From NCBI RefSeq assembly GCF_904846285.1, contig NZ_CAJHAD010000001.1:393324-457323 (forward strand): a stretch of 64,000 bases of DNA, written 5' to 3'. The notes beneath the pieces were generated by a model that saw only the letters and a list, made by a program, of their open reading frames with translations, had not been told where the DNA came from and did not search any database. Below, one piece after another: positions 18,516 to 28,889 of the stretch; position 1 is the first letter of the stretch; every line of letters starts with the position of its first letter. The stretch is from Psychrobacter immobilis. Its GTDB lineage: Bacteria > Pseudomonadota > Gammaproteobacteria > Pseudomonadales > Moraxellaceae. The translations under genes and the position numbers were made by a program.

Positions 18516-21113
18516 ATGAGATTTGAGAAATTTACCCAAAAACTGCAATCGGCGATTCAAGAGGCACAAAGTTTGGCACTAGGTCGCGACCACACAGGTA
18601 TTGACCCTGTGCATTTGCTTGCGGTATTACTGCAAGATGAGTCTAACTTATCTATCTGTCAGCAAGCCGGCGCGTCTATCCCTGCGCTAAAAAATGGCGT
18701 GGCAAAAGCGCTTGAGAATCAAGCAACGATTAGCGAGCCAACAGGCGACGTTAATTTAAACCCCAATTCAGTTAAAATTCTGAACTTGGCAGATCGTCAA
18801 GCACAAAAAGAAGGCGATGATTTTATCGCCACTGAATGGGTGATGTTGGCGCTCGCTGAACAAGGCGACACTAAAAAGATATTTGAAAGTGCTGGTGTGA
18901 CCGCAAGTAAGTTAAAAGCCGTGATTGAGCAATTGCGAGGTGATGACACAGTGGACAATCAAAATGCCGAAGATCAGCGTGATGCGCTGAATAAATATAC
19001 GATTAATTTAACTGAACAGGCGGAACTTGGTAAGCTTGACCCTGTGATTGGTCGTGACGAAGAGATTCGCCGTACCATTCAGGTATTGTCACGTCGTACC
19101 AAAAACAACCCAGTGCTCATCGGTGAGCCAGGCGTTGGTAAAACCGCTATTGTTGAGGGCTTGGCACAGAAAATTATCAGTGGTGAGGTGCCAGAAGGTT
19201 TACGCCATAAAGAAGTATTGTCGTTAGATTTGGGCTCTTTGATTGCGGGTGCCAAATTCCGTGGTGAGTTTGAAGAGCGCCTCAAAGCGGTACTCAGCGA
19301 ATTATCAAAGCAAGAAGGCAATATCATTCTATTTATCGATGAGCTACATACCTTGGTCGGTGCCGGTAAAGCGGATGGTGCGATGGACGCTGGTAATATG
19401 CTAAAACCTGCGCTGGCTCGTGGTGAATTACATTGCGTCGGTGCAACGACTCTAGATGAGTATCGCCAATATATCGAAAAAGATGCCGCGCTTGAGCGTC
19501 GTTTCCAAAAAGTGCTGGTCGATGAACCAACAGTTGAAGATACTATTGCAATTTTGCGTGGTCTAAAAGACCGTTATGAGCTGCACCATGGTGTCGTTAT
19601 TCAAGATAGCGCGATTATAGCGGCAGCGCGCATGAGCCATCGTTATATTACCGATCGCAAACTACCAGATAAAGCGATTGACCTAATTGATGAAGCGGCA
19701 AGTCGTTTGCGCATGGAGATGGACAGTAAACCTGAAGCCTTAGGTAAGCTCGATAGTCGCCGTATTCAGCTGAAAATGCAGCGCGAAGTGCTCAAAAATG
19801 AAGAGGATGCGGGCGCGCAAGCAGAGCTTAAAATACTAGATGCTCAGATCGAAGAGTTAGAGAAGGAATACGCGGATCTTAATGAGATTTGGCAGGCCGA
19901 AAAAGCGTTAGTTGAAGGCAGTAAACAGCATAAAGAAAACTTGGATAAAGCACGTATTCAGTTAGAGAAAGCCAGTCGAGAAGGCGATTATGCAGAGATG
20001 TCTCGATTACAATATGGTGTGATACCTGAGCTTGAAAAACAAATTGCCGAGATTGATTCGGCAGAGCAAAAAGAGCAAGCTGGCGAGCCAATCACTGTAA
20101 AATTGCTGCGCAATAAAGTCACCGATCATGAAATCGCTGAGGTCGTGGCGGCTGCGACTGGTATTCCAGTGAATAAAATGATGCAAGGCGAGCGTGACAA
20201 GATGATAGCGATGGAAGAAAAACTTCATGAGCGTGTCATCGGTCAAGATGAAGCGGTCGAGGCGGTCGCCAATGCGGTACGCCGTAGTCGTGCGGGCTTA
20301 TCGGATCCAAATCGCCCTTCAGGTTCGTTTTTATTCTTAGGACCAACGGGTGTTGGTAAAACAGAGCTAACCAAATCACTGGCGAACTTCTTGTTTGATA
20401 GTGAGGATGCGATTGTCCGTATCGACATGAGTGAGTATATGGAGAAGCATAGCGTCAGTCGTTTGGTGGGTGCGCCTCCAGGTTATGTTGGTTATGAAGA
20501 AGGCGGTGCATTAACTGAGGCCGTACGCCGTAAGCCTTATAGTGTAATTTTGTTTGATGAGGTTGAAAAAGCACACCCTGATGTGTTCAATATCTTGCTA
20601 CAAGTATTGGACGATGGTCGCTTAACGGATTCGCAAGGTCGCGTGGTTGACTTCAAAAACACCGTTATCATCATGACCAGTAACTTGGGCTCGCACAAAA
20701 TCCAAGAAATGGTCGGCGAAAGCTACGAGAGTATTAAAGCTGAGGTTATGGAATCGGTTGGACAGCATTTCCGCCCTGAATTTGTCAACCGTATCGACGA
20801 AATTGTGGTATTCCATCCGCTCGGTATGTCGCAGATGTCTGGTATTGCGGCGATTCAGTTGGATCGCTTGCGTCAGCGCTTGCAGGAGCGGGAACTCGAT
20901 ATCGAGCTATCAGCCGATGCGATGAACAAGCTGGTGGCAGTGGGTTACGATCCTGTGTATGGTGCGCGTCCACTAAAACGCGCTATCCAACAAGAAATTG
21001 AAAACCCATTATCATTGAAATTATTAGCGGGTGATTTTGTCGCTGGCGATATCATCAAAGTCGATGTTGGCGCTGATGATAAGCTGACCTTTGATAAGCT
21101 TAGAATGAGCTAA
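18516..21113 (+). CDS. clpB: ATP-dependent disaggregase ClpB
   Basis: 865 residues, the usual ClpB length. With DnaK it extracts proteins from aggregates in the cytoplasm. Order: N-terminal Clp_N repeats (residues 1-145), AAA+ domain 1 with Walker [10 protein letters not shown] near residue 203, a long charged coiled coil (about 410-530) diagnostic of ClpB over ClpA/C, and AAA+ domain 2 with Walker [10 protein letters not shown] near 609. The start has AGAGGA upstream. Transcription is probably from the heat-shock-like promoter at 18223. Confidence 0.97.
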   Translation: MRFEKFTQKLQSAIQEAQSLALGRDHTGIDPVHLLAVLLQDESNLSICQQAGASIPALKNGVAKALENQATISEPTGDVNLNPNSVKILNLADRQAQKEGDDFIATEWVMLALAEQGDTKKIFESAGVTASKLKAVIEQLRGDDTVDNQNAEDQRDALNKYTINLTEQAELGKLDPVIGRDEEIRRTIQVLSRRTKNNPVLIGEPGVGKTAIVEGLAQKIISGEVPEGLRHKEVLSLDLGSLIAGAKFRGEFEERLKAVLSELSKQEGNIILFIDELHTLVGAGKADGAMDAGNMLKPALARGELHCVGATTLDEYRQYIEKDAALERRFQKVLVDEPTVEDTIAILRGLKDRYELHHGVVIQDSAIIAAARMSHRYITDRKLPDKAIDLIDEAASRLRMEMDSKPEALGKLDSRRIQLKMQREVLKNEEDAGAQAELKILDAQIEELEKEYADLNEIWQAEKALVEGSKQHKENLDKARIQLEKASREGDYAEMSRLQYGVIPELEKQIAEIDSAEQKEQAGEPITVKLLRNKVTDHEIAEVVAAATGIPVNKMMQGERDKMIAMEEKLHERVIGQDEAVEAVANAVRRSRAGLSDPNRPSGSFLFLGPTGVGKTELTKSLANFLFDSEDAIVRIDMSEYMEKHSVSRLVGAPPGYVGYEEGGALTEAVRRKPYSVILFDEVEKAHPDVFNILLQVLDDGRLTDSQGRVVDFKNTVIIMTSNLGSHKIQEMVGESYESIKAEVMESVGQHFRPEFVNRIDEIVVFHPLGMSQMSGIAAIQLDRLRQRLQERELDIELSADAMNKLVAVGYDPVYGARPLKRAIQQEIENPLSLKLLAGDFVAGDIIKVDVGADDKLTFDKLRMS

Positions 21114-21120
21114 TAGTAAA

Positions 21121-21162
21121 CGCTAAATGACTGTCACTAAACGACTGTCGCTAAATGACGGT
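21121..21162. repeat. Three tandem 14-bp repeats downstream of clpB
   Basis: The units are CGCTAAATGACTGT, CACTAAACGACTGT and CGCTAAATGACGGT, placed between the clpB stop and its terminator. Confidence 0.7.
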
Positions 21163-21178
21163 TATGGTTTAAAACCAA

Positions 21179-21220
21179 CCCCTTACTTGCCTATTTTTAT
21201 GGTAAGTAAGGGGTTTTTTT
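21179..21220 (+). terminator. Rho-independent terminator of clpB
   Basis: The stem CCCCTTACTTGCC / GGTAAGTAAGGGG (one mismatch) is followed by seven T. Confidence 0.9.
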
Positions 21221-21318
21221 GTGCGCCATTATTATTTACCGTTTGCCTGTATTGATTATGGTATAAATAATGATAGTGCAGATAAGAATACGACAAAATT
21301 AAGGGAGATGACATCAGG

Positions 21319-22575
21319 ATGATGACCAATAAAAAACAGACAAATACGCCATTACTATTATCGTTACTCATGACGTCACTACTGTTTAATGCCTCTGCGT
21401 GCTCCAATCCTTCAGCCGTCAATACCGATACCGATCTGACAGAATATAAACAAGGACAAGCTGAGGCTAATAAATCAGTAGCAAGCACTGAAAAACCTGC
21501 CTTTGCAACCGAGTCTATCGCTACCTTTAATGAACCTTGGGCAATGACCGCATTACCTACTGTTAAGGATAAAGCGGCCAAACTGCTGGTGACCCAAAAA
21601 ACAGGCGAGCTTTTGATTGTTGATACGGTAACAGGAATGAAAACAGCCGTGACTGGTATTCCAAAAGTGGCTTATGGCGGGCAGGGCGGACTTGGCGATA
21701 TTATCCTTGCACCAGATTTTGCTACTTCTAGTAATATCTATATCAGCTATGTCGAAGCAGGTAAGGGCGCTGATAGTAATAAATTTGGTGCACAAGTTAT
21801 CAAGGCCAAGCTGTCAGGATTGGATACTGACGCGCCAAGCTTACAAGCCATAACGCCAATTTGGGAGCAATTTCCAAAACTAAAAGGACAAGGGCACTTT
21901 AGTCATCGCTTGCTCTTCTCACCTGATGGCAAGTATTTATATATCAGCTCAGGTGAGCGCCAAGAAAAAACGCCTGCGCAGGACATGAGTGTAAATCTGG
22001 GCAAAATTATTAGATTAAATCCTGATGGCTCAGCGCCAGCCGACAATCCATTTGCGAAAGATACCAGTGATACGAGCATTGCCACCCAATTTTGGACCAT
22101 CGGGCATCGTAATGTACTTGGTATGGCTTTCGATGAAAAAGGTAGGCTCTGGGCGCACGAAATGGGGCCGCGCGGCGGTGATGAATTTAATCTCATTGAA
22201 AAAGGCAATAATTATGGCTGGCCAATCGTCTCGAATGGTCGTAATTATACAGGGACGGATATCCCTGACCACGATACGCGTCCTGATTTTGCAGCGCCTA
22301 AAATTACTTGGACGCCCGTCATATCACCTTCTGCCATGAGTATTTATGAAGCTGGTAAATACAATGACTTTCCAGCGTGGCAAGGCAACGCACTCATCAG
22401 TGGCTTATCATCAAAGGCGCTCATCGTAGTGAGTTTTGATAAAAATAACGGAGCGGCAGAACGCTATCGCTATGATATGGGTGAGCGTATTCGTGGGGTC
22501 TTAAACGTCGATGGGCAAGTGTGGTTATTAGAAGATGGCGCTAATGGTAGGCTGCTACGATTATTACCCAATTAG
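21319..22575 (+). CDS. PQQ-dependent aldose/glucose dehydrogenase-like lipoprotein
   Basis: 418 residues. The N-terminus has a hydrophobic segment (LLLSLLMTSLLFNAS) ending in ASAC, a fair lipobox, so the protein is probably a lipoprotein. The body is a six-bladed beta-propeller of the soluble glucose/sorbosone dehydrogenase family, like E. coli YliI. Markers are YGGQGGLGDI, HRLLFSPDGKYLYISSGER, IGHRNVLGMAF, HEMGPRGGDEFNLI and NNYGWPIVS. It probably oxidises aldose sugars with PQQ in the periplasm. No PQQ synthesis genes lie in this window, so cofactor supply is unknown. Confidence 0.85.
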   Translation: MMTNKKQTNTPLLLSLLMTSLLFNASACSNPSAVNTDTDLTEYKQGQAEANKSVASTEKPAFATESIATFNEPWAMTALPTVKDKAAKLLVTQKTGELLIVDTVTGMKTAVTGIPKVAYGGQGGLGDIILAPDFATSSNIYISYVEAGKGADSNKFGAQVIKAKLSGLDTDAPSLQAITPIWEQFPKLKGQGHFSHRLLFSPDGKYLYISSGERQEKTPAQDMSVNLGKIIRLNPDGSAPADNPFAKDTSDTSIATQFWTIGHRNVLGMAFDEKGRLWAHEMGPRGGDEFNLIEKGNNYGWPIVSNGRNYTGTDIPDHDTRPDFAAPKITWTPVISPSAMSIYEAGKYNDFPAWQGNALISGLSSKALIVVSFDKNNGAAERYRYDMGERIRGVLNVDGQVWLLEDGANGRLLRLLPN

Positions 22576-22602
22576 TGGATTTTCTAATAATCTGCATCAT
22601 GA

Positions 22603-22644
22603 CCTATATAACATGCCTTATATAACGCGCTCTATATAACAGGA
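22603..22644. repeat. Three 14-bp spaced TATATAAC repeats
   Basis: TATATAAC recurs at 22605, 22619 and 22633, each followed by a similar A/G-rich hexamer. The block lies just after the sugar dehydrogenase stop. Confidence 0.6.
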
Positions 22645-22838
22645 GGTATATAAATAGCGAGCTAAACAATCTAACTAAAATAATCGCTTAGCATCTCTAA
22701 ATCCAACCTTAATAGAGCCTTAAAACAGCCAATCAACTTGTGACTAAAAAATGTTTTTATCGAGTTTATTTGGTAGTTAATTGATAATTAAGGGTTAGTT
22801 TGTTAAGGTAACCTTTCTTAAATATAAGGTTTTAGCGA

Positions 22839-24488
22839 ATGAACGACATAAAAATAAGTAAGCTCGGCCCATTTCCACGGGTAAATAAACCTGTGTTTAT
22901 CACCTCAAGTATCTTAATTGTCGGCTTTATCATTTTTGGCTCGTTATTTTCTGAAACTGCAGCCGCGCTTTTTAGTTTCTTACAGGACTTTATCGCCGAA
23001 AAATTCCGCTGGTTATTTATCATCTTATTTAACGTGGCGCTGGTGTTTTGTATTTACCTTGCTGCCAGTCGCTACGGCGATATTCGCTTAGGTAAACAAA
23101 CAGAGCGAGCGCAATATAGCTTGTTTTCATGGATTGCGATGCTTTTTTCGGCGGGTATCGGGATTGGATTGGTCTATTGGGGCACAGCAGAGCCTTTGTA
23201 CCACTTTATGGCGCCTCCCATTGGTGAGGGACAGACTGTAGAGTCGGCCAAGCAAGCGATGAATCTGTCATTTTTACATTGGGGGCTGCATGCGTGGGCG
23301 ATTTATACCGTCGTTGCTTTGTCGTTAGCCTATTTTCACTTCCGCCGTGGTCTGCCGTTATCGATTCGCTCAACCTTGTATCCCATCCTTGGACAAAAGA
23401 TCTATGGTAAATGGGGACATACCGTCGATATTTTGGCGGTATTTGGCACGATGTTTGGCGTCGTGACGTCTTTAGGTCTTGGGGTTATGCAGATTAACTC
23501 GGGTCTAGAAGGCTTGTTTGGTATCCCTAATACCTTGACCGTACAGTTTATTATCATTGTTTTTGTGACTTCATTGGCTTGTGGCTCGCTAATGTTAGGT
23601 CTTGATAAAGGTATTAAGCGCCTCAGTGATATCAATATGGGGCTGACCGGTATTCTATTAGCCTTTATGGTGATTTTGGGTCCCACGTTATTTATCTTTG
23701 ACAGCTTTATTGAAAATATTGGTAACTATCTGGCAAACATCGTCACGTTATCGACGTGGAGCGAAGCTTATAGTGGCACTGATTGGCAAAGCGCTTGGAC
23801 GATATTTTATTGGGCATGGTGGGTCAGTTGGTCACCGTTTGTCGGCGTGTTTATCGCGCGTATCAGCCGTGGTCGTACCATTCGCGAGTTCGTATTTGGC
23901 GTGCTGCTTATCCCTATGACGATATTGTTTTTCTGGTTTACAGCTTTTGGTGGCGTTGCCATTCAGATGGAGCTGCTAGCCGCTATCAGTCCTGATTTGG
24001 TCAGCCCAGGATTGGTCGCCGCGGTGCAAGCCGATACGGGTAGTGCTATTTTTAAATTGGTTGAATACTATCCATTTACCAAACCCATCACCTTATTAAT
24101 TGTGGTGATGATTGTCCTTTGGTTTGTGACATCATCAGATTCGGCCAGTTTTGTCATCGACATGTTGACCGCTGGTGGTGATACCAATCCACCTAAAATT
24201 CAGCGTTTATTTTGGGCAATTATGCAGGGCGTGATTGCGGCAATTTTATTAGCAGCAGGTGGTTTAGGCGCATTACAAGCGGCGGCCATCGTGGCAGGAT
24301 TGCCGTTTGCTTTGGTTATATTTGTGATGATGTATGCGCTATTACGTGGCATGAGTCGCGACCGTCTTATCTTATATCGCAACCAGCAGCGTTACATTAC
24401 TGACGAGTCAGCCGACCATAATTCGGCCAATGAGTTCGTTGATGAAGAGCTATTAAAAGGCCCGCCTAAAATTGCGAAAGGTGATTGA
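22839..24488 (+). CDS. BCCT-family betaine/choline/carnitine transporter (first copy)
   Basis: 549 residues with 12 predicted membrane segments and a short C-terminal tail. BCCT signatures are AGIGIGLVYWGTAEPLYHF in the TM3 region and the aromatic substrate box WAWWVSWSPFVG, followed by ARISRGRTIREF. The W-W-x-x-W arrangement is that of glycine betaine-binding carriers such as BetP and OpuD, so uptake of betaine-type osmolytes is likely; the coupling ion is not certain. ATAAGG precedes the start. A second, clearly paralogous BCCT gene follows, separated by a terminator. Confidence 0.9.
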   Translation: MNDIKISKLGPFPRVNKPVFITSSILIVGFIIFGSLFSETAAALFSFLQDFIAEKFRWLFIILFNVALVFCIYLAASRYGDIRLGKQTERAQYSLFSWIAMLFSAGIGIGLVYWGTAEPLYHFMAPPIGEGQTVESAKQAMNLSFLHWGLHAWAIYTVVALSLAYFHFRRGLPLSIRSTLYPILGQKIYGKWGHTVDILAVFGTMFGVVTSLGLGVMQINSGLEGLFGIPNTLTVQFIIIVFVTSLACGSLMLGLDKGIKRLSDINMGLTGILLAFMVILGPTLFIFDSFIENIGNYLANIVTLSTWSEAYSGTDWQSAWTIFYWAWWVSWSPFVGVFIARISRGRTIREFVFGVLLIPMTILFFWFTAFGGVAIQMELLAAISPDLVSPGLVAAVQADTGSAIFKLVEYYPFTKPITLLIVVMIVLWFVTSSDSASFVIDMLTAGGDTNPPKIQRLFWAIMQGVIAAILLAAGGLGALQAAAIVAGLPFALVIFVMMYALLRGMSRDRLILYRNQQRYITDESADHNSANEFVDEELLKGPPKIAKGD

Positions 24489-24585
24489 TAGGCTACGCAT
24501 AGCAAGTTTAAAAGCATTTTTATTAAACTAATCATGTAGTTAGCTACTATAAGTTTTACTTAAAAAAATATAATAATTGTCATTT

Positions 24586-24621
24586 AAAATCCTAAGATGC
24601 ATCGTTATCTTAGGATTTTTT
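24586..24621 (+). terminator. Terminator between the two BCCT genes
   Basis: The stem AAATCCTAAGAT / ATCTTAGGATTT is perfect and followed by a T run, so the two transporters are probably transcribed separately. Confidence 0.9.
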
Positions 24622-24710
24622 CATTTTTATCATTAACAGATGACTGGCCCGATTTGATAGTTTGTAGATATCTTGTTAAGGTTGGCGTCCTAAAAAATTG
24701 AGACGACTGA

Positions 24711-26366
24711 ATGGATCACGTTAAAGTTGGCCGATTGGGCCCTTTTCCACGGGTAAGTAGACCTGTTTTTTTAACCTCAGCGATTTTAATCCTCGCGTTT
24801 ATTATTTTCGGTGCCTTTTTTAATGAATTAGCAACCGAAGTGTTTGGCCAAGCGAAGGCATTTGTATCGATGCGCTTTGGTTGGTTTTTTATCATGGTGG
24901 TCAACTTAACGTTGGTGATGAGTATCTATCTGATATTTAGCCGCTATGGCGATATTAGGCTCGGTCACCAGAACGAGAACCCAGAATACAATCTGGTGTC
25001 TTGGATTGGCATGCTATTTTCCGCAGGTATCGGTATTGGCTTGCTCTATTGGGGTACGGCTGAGCCGCTATATCACTTTATGGCGCCGCCGTTAGGTGAG
25101 CCTGAAAGTGTTGCCGCCGCTAAGCAAGCGATGAACATCTCGTTCTTGCATTATGGTCTGCATGTCTGGGCACTCTATGGCATGGTGGCATTATCCTTGG
25201 CGTATTTTCATTATCGCCGTGGTCTGCCGTTGGCGATTCGCTCAACCCTATATCCGTTAATTGGCAAAAAAATCTACGGCCCTATGGGTCATACGGTCGA
25301 TACACTGGCAGTCTTTGGTACCATGTTTGGTGTGGTGACGACATTAGGTCTTGGGGTACTACAGATTAACTCGGGGCTTGAGAGTTTATTTGGTATTCCA
25401 AATAACATCACCGTGCAAATTATCTTGATTGCCTTTATCACTATGCTGGCAGGATTGTCGCTATTAATGGGACTTGATAAAGGGATTAAGCGCTTAAGTG
25501 ATATCAATATTTTCTTCACCATTGTGCTATTAAGCTTTGTCATTATTTTGGGTCCAACCCAGTTTATTTTTAACAGTTTCTTTGAGAATATTGGCAATTA
25601 TCTGCATCAAGTGATTCCACTTGGTCTGTGGACAGAGTCTTATGAAGGGGAAGCCAACTGGCAGTCGTCTTGGACGGTGTTCTACTGGGCTTGGTGGATT
25701 AGCTGGTCACCATTCGTTGGCGTGTTCGTTGCCCGTATTTCTCGTGGTCGTACCATTCGCGAGTTTATCCTAGGGGTGTTATTAATCCCGATTACTATTT
25801 TATTCTTATGGTTCACCGCCTTTGGTGGTTCAACCGTTCATATGGAACTGATGGCAGCGGTTGACCCAAATATCGCAAGACCAGGACTGGTTGAAGCAGT
25901 GCGAGCAGATACTGGTAGTGCTATCTTTAAATTGATGGAGTCGTATCCGCTGACCGCAGCACTAAACGGACTTATCGTGGTGATGATTGTACTTTGGTTT
26001 GTCACCTCATCAGATTCTGCCAGTTTTGTCATTGATATGCTGACCTCGGGCGGTGACACCAACCCACCGAAAATCCAGCGGTTATTCTGGGCGGGCACAG
26101 AAGGCGTGATAGCGGCGGTGCTATTAGCCGCAGGCGGTTTGGGTGCGCTACAAGCCGCTTCTATCGTCTCTGGCCTTCCATTTGCCGTGGTCATTGTCAT
26201 TATGATGTATTCATTACTGCGGGGCTTGAGCCGTGATAGATTGATACTTTATCGTAATCAGCAGTGGTTTATCACTGAAGAATCGGCTGAGCACAACTCC
26301 GCCAATGAGTTCCGTGATGAAGAGTTATTGACGGGACCGCCGAGCATTAAGAAAATTGATGAGTAA
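24711..26366 (+). CDS. BCCT-family betaine/choline/carnitine transporter (second copy)
   Basis: 551 residues, colinear with the preceding gene over its whole length and very similar to it (GRTIREF, WFVTSSDSASFVIDML, SGGDTNPPKIQRLFW and a shared ending with HNSANEF). The substrate-box tryptophans are conserved (WAWWISWSPFVG). The membrane helices near the N-terminus and TM4-5 differ most between the two copies, which may reflect different affinity or substrate. It is preceded by an intrinsic terminator and a 90-base gap and followed by its own terminator. Confidence 0.9.
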   Translation: MDHVKVGRLGPFPRVSRPVFLTSAILILAFIIFGAFFNELATEVFGQAKAFVSMRFGWFFIMVVNLTLVMSIYLIFSRYGDIRLGHQNENPEYNLVSWIGMLFSAGIGIGLLYWGTAEPLYHFMAPPLGEPESVAAAKQAMNISFLHYGLHVWALYGMVALSLAYFHYRRGLPLAIRSTLYPLIGKKIYGPMGHTVDTLAVFGTMFGVVTTLGLGVLQINSGLESLFGIPNNITVQIILIAFITMLAGLSLLMGLDKGIKRLSDINIFFTIVLLSFVIILGPTQFIFNSFFENIGNYLHQVIPLGLWTESYEGEANWQSSWTVFYWAWWISWSPFVGVFVARISRGRTIREFILGVLLIPITILFLWFTAFGGSTVHMELMAAVDPNIARPGLVEAVRADTGSAIFKLMESYPLTAALNGLIVVMIVLWFVTSSDSASFVIDMLTSGGDTNPPKIQRLFWAGTEGVIAAVLLAAGGLGALQAASIVSGLPFAVVIVIMMYSLLRGLSRDRLILYRNQQWFITEESAEHNSANEFRDEELLTGPPSIKKIDE

Positions 26367-26423
26367 CTATTTAGATAACTCAAAAATTTAATTTTCTGAA
26401 AAATGCTAATAGTTCATAATGTG

Positions 26424-26453
26424 AAAAATCCCAGTTTTTGAGCTGGGATTTTC
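26424..26453 (+). terminator. Terminator of the second BCCT gene
   Basis: The stem AAAATCCCAG / CTGGGATTTT has an eight-base loop. Confidence 0.85.
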
Positions 26454-26527
26454 TATTAGCGTTTAATAATGTATTGGTATTTAGCGAATGATAGATATTT
26501 AACAATATGATTTCGAAATTATTACTG

Positions 26528-26890
26528 TTATAAACATTCGCCTTTTACATAGCTAATTGCCTCAGGCGTGCTACAAGCTGAGCAAGCATTGCCAGCGGTA
26601 CGATAGCTTGTTACTGAGCCGACTTGAGTTTTTACGCAGACCGGATCGTATTGCGCCGTACACATGGTTTTTTCAGGGTTAAAGGTTGGACACTGGGCAA
26701 CGATTCCTTTGGGAAGCTGACTGGTGTTAGAAGCGGGCGGCTGAATAGGTGTGCTATCAGGCATAGGGTTTGAGTTAGGGCTGATATTATTACAACCTGC
26801 TAAACCAAGTGTAAAAGTTATGGTGAGTGATAGGGCGAGGGTAGAAGGCTTTAATAAAGATAGCAATGGTTTAGATAGAGCGCTCATCAT
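26528..26890 (-). CDS. Lipoprotein with Kazal-like domain
   Basis: 120 residues. A hydrophobic signal (SLTITFTLGLAGC) ends in the lipobox LAGC. A Pro/Asn/Ser-rich linker leads to a Cys-rich C-terminal domain with CTAQYDPVCV, TSYRTAGNACSAC and the terminal CL. The YDPVC core and Cys spacing match the Kazal-type protease inhibitor fold. It is thus probably a membrane-anchored periplasmic or surface protein that could inhibit a serine protease; the target is unknown. AAGGA precedes the start. Confidence 0.7.
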   Translation of the reverse strand: MMSALSKPLLSLLKPSTLALSLTITFTLGLAGCNNISPNSNPMPDSTPIQPPASNTSQLPKGIVAQCPTFNPEKTMCTAQYDPVCVKTQVGSVTSYRTAGNACSACSTPEAISYVKGECL

Positions 26891-27017
26891 AAATATCCTT
26901 ATACAGTTTTTGTTATTTGTTTTGTATTAAACGCCAGTTTTTAACAAAAAGCAAATGCACAACTGAGTTTTCAATTCGCTACTCATATTTAATAAGCGCA
27001 GTATTAGAACAATAAAA

Positions 27018-27042
27018 AACCCAAGCTTATAAGGCTTGGGTT
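27018..27042 (-). terminator. Terminator of the DUF3144-like gene
   Basis: The stem AACCCAAGC / GCTTGGGTT has a seven-base loop. The A run before it on the plus strand becomes a T run on the minus strand. Confidence 0.85.
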
Positions 27043-27089
27043 ATTTATGTTACTTCTTAATAAAATTCTTGAATAAGATTTTAGAAAGC

Positions 27090-27458
27090 TTACTGTGCAG
27101 GTTTATCATCTTTATTAAGCTGTACATACTTATCAAAATTTTGTGCGTAGTCAGTCAAGTTATCGCTTAGCATTTGGCGATATTGTTTGGTATAAAACTC
27201 AACGATATCGTCTTTTTCTTTGGCGAAATCATCACCCTTTACAAAGCCAATCGAGGCAACTGACGCACTATAGCGTGCCGCCGCATAAAGCAGTGACGCG
27301 CCTACTTGACCTGAATGTGCTTCAGGGCCTAGTTGACTGTTTGCAACGCCAATAATCGCATCAGCACGCTGATAAAAGGCTTGCATCTCAGGGGTGATTT
27401 CAAGAGCGGCATCAATATCGTCATTTTGGGCATTGTTTGGCATATTGTCTTGAGACAT
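27090..27458 (-). CDS. Small DUF3144-like cytoplasmic protein
   Basis: 122 residues, acidic and helical, without signal or membrane segment. The core FYQRADAIIGVANSQ, with ASLLYAAARYSASVAS and EFYTKQYRQMLSDNL, resembles the DUF3144 family, whose function is unknown. It is a single-gene unit with its own terminator, downstream of metK on the same strand. I am fairly sure it is a real gene and only moderately sure of the family. Confidence 0.65.
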   Translation of the reverse strand: MSQDNMPNNAQNDDIDAALEITPEMQAFYQRADAIIGVANSQLGPEAHSGQVGASLLYAAARYSASVASIGFVKGDDFAKEKDDIVEFYTKQYRQMLSDNLTDYAQNFDKYVQLNKDDKPAQ

Positions 27459-27578
27459 AAGCGACTCCTAATAAGGGTAAGTAAATTTAAATATATTACG
27501 GCAGTCTTTAAACTTAAGAAGGGTAAAGACTGGATAAATCAAAAAATGGATAAAATAGTAAAAAATCTAACCTTAGGC

Positions 27579-28745
27579 TTATAAACCTGCATCGGCTTTT
27601 AAGATTTCTGCTTTGTCAGTTTTTTCCCAGGTAAAGGCAGTTTCAGAACCTTGGCGACCGAAGTGACCAAAGGTTGCCGTTTGCTGGTACATCGGCTGCA
27701 ATAAATTCAGCATGCGCGTAATACCGTAAGGACGTAGGTCAAAATGGGTACGAATCAAGCTAATGATTTCATCGTTGCTGATTTTGTTAGTACCAAAAGT
27801 ATTGATTGAAATCGAAGTCGGTTCAGCAACCCCAATCGCATAGCTCACTTGTAACTCACAGCGATCTGCAATACCGGCAGCAACGATGTTTTTGGCCACA
27901 TAACGCACCGCGTAAGCAGCGCTGCGATCGACTTTTGAAGGATCTTTACCGCTAAATGCACCGCCACCATGACGCGCCATACCGCCGTAAGTATCAACGA
28001 TAATTTTACGACCAGTCAATCCTGCGTCACCAACAGGACCACCAATGACAAATTTGCCCGTTGGATTGATATGATAGCGTGTACCGGCATGCAATAAATC
28101 TGCTGGCAATACTTGCTTAATAATAGATTCCATTACCGCTTCTTGCAGATCTGCTTGCGAGATGCTTGGATCATGCTGCGTTGATAAAACCACGGCGTCA
28201 ATGGCAACCGGTTTATTACCGTCGTATTTAAGGGTCACTTGGGCTTTGGCATCTGGACGTAACCAAGGCAGATCACCGCCACGGCGCAGCTCAGATTGAC
28301 GCTCCATCAAGCGATGCGCATATTCGATCGGCGCTGGCATCAATACTTCGGTCTCATTGCTGGCATAACCAAACATTAAGCCTTGGTCGCCGGCACCTTG
28401 TTCTTCAGGGCTGCTACGATCGACCCCTTGAGCGATTTCTGGCGACTGCTTACCGAGCATATTAATAACGGCACACGTCTCACCATCAAAACCCAAGTCT
28501 GAGTGATGATAACCAATGCCGTTTACCGTATCACGCACGATACGTTCAACGTCGATATTGGCAGTCGTGGTGACTTCGCCTGCCAGTATCACCGCGCCAG
28601 TCTTAACTAATGTTTCGCACGCCACACGAGCATGGATGTCTTGACGTAAAATGGCATCAAGGATAGCATCTGAAATTTGGTCAGCCATTTTATCAGGATG
28701 GCCTTCGCTCACAGACTCTGAGGTAAATAAATTATATTCGCGCAT
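27579..28745 (-). CDS. metK: S-adenosylmethionine synthetase
   Basis: 388 residues. It makes S-adenosylmethionine from methionine and ATP. Signatures are [20 protein letters not shown] at the N-terminus, the glycine-rich loop [15 protein letters not shown], and [16 protein letters not shown]. The ATG at 28745 matches the family N-terminus ([10 protein letters not shown]). No SAM riboswitch-like structure is evident upstream. The 120 bases after the stop contain an AGTCTTTA / TAAAGACT hairpin without a T tract. Confidence 0.97.
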   Translation of the reverse strand: MREYNLFTSESVSEGHPDKMADQISDAILDAILRQDIHARVACETLVKTGAVILAGEVTTTANIDVERIVRDTVNGIGYHHSDLGFDGETCAVINMLGKQSPEIAQGVDRSSPEEQGAGDQGLMFGYASNETEVLMPAPIEYAHRLMERQSELRRGGDLPWLRPDAKAQVTLKYDGNKPVAIDAVVLSTQHDPSISQADLQEAVMESIIKQVLPADLLHAGTRYHINPTGKFVIGGPVGDAGLTGRKIIVDTYGGMARHGGGAFSGKDPSKVDRSAAYAVRYVAKNIVAAGIADRCELQVSYAIGVAEPTSISINTFGTNKISNDEIISLIRTHFDLRPYGITRMLNLLQPMYQQTATFGHFGRQGSETAFTWEKTDKAEILKADAGL

Positions 28746-28889
28746 AGTGGGATCGCTTAATTGCAGGGACTGTAATATATAAAATCAGTCATTATTAAAT
28801 GTTAACGGAAAATAGAAGGTAAAAGTGAATCAAAAAATTATGATATTTTACCGTGAATCGAGGTAAAACTCTAGTGTCAGCCATGACGG

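Noticed and set aside
28746..28889. SAM riboswitch upstream of metK
   Set aside because: No SAM-I to SAM-IV-like helices or consensus could be seen in this 144-base stretch.
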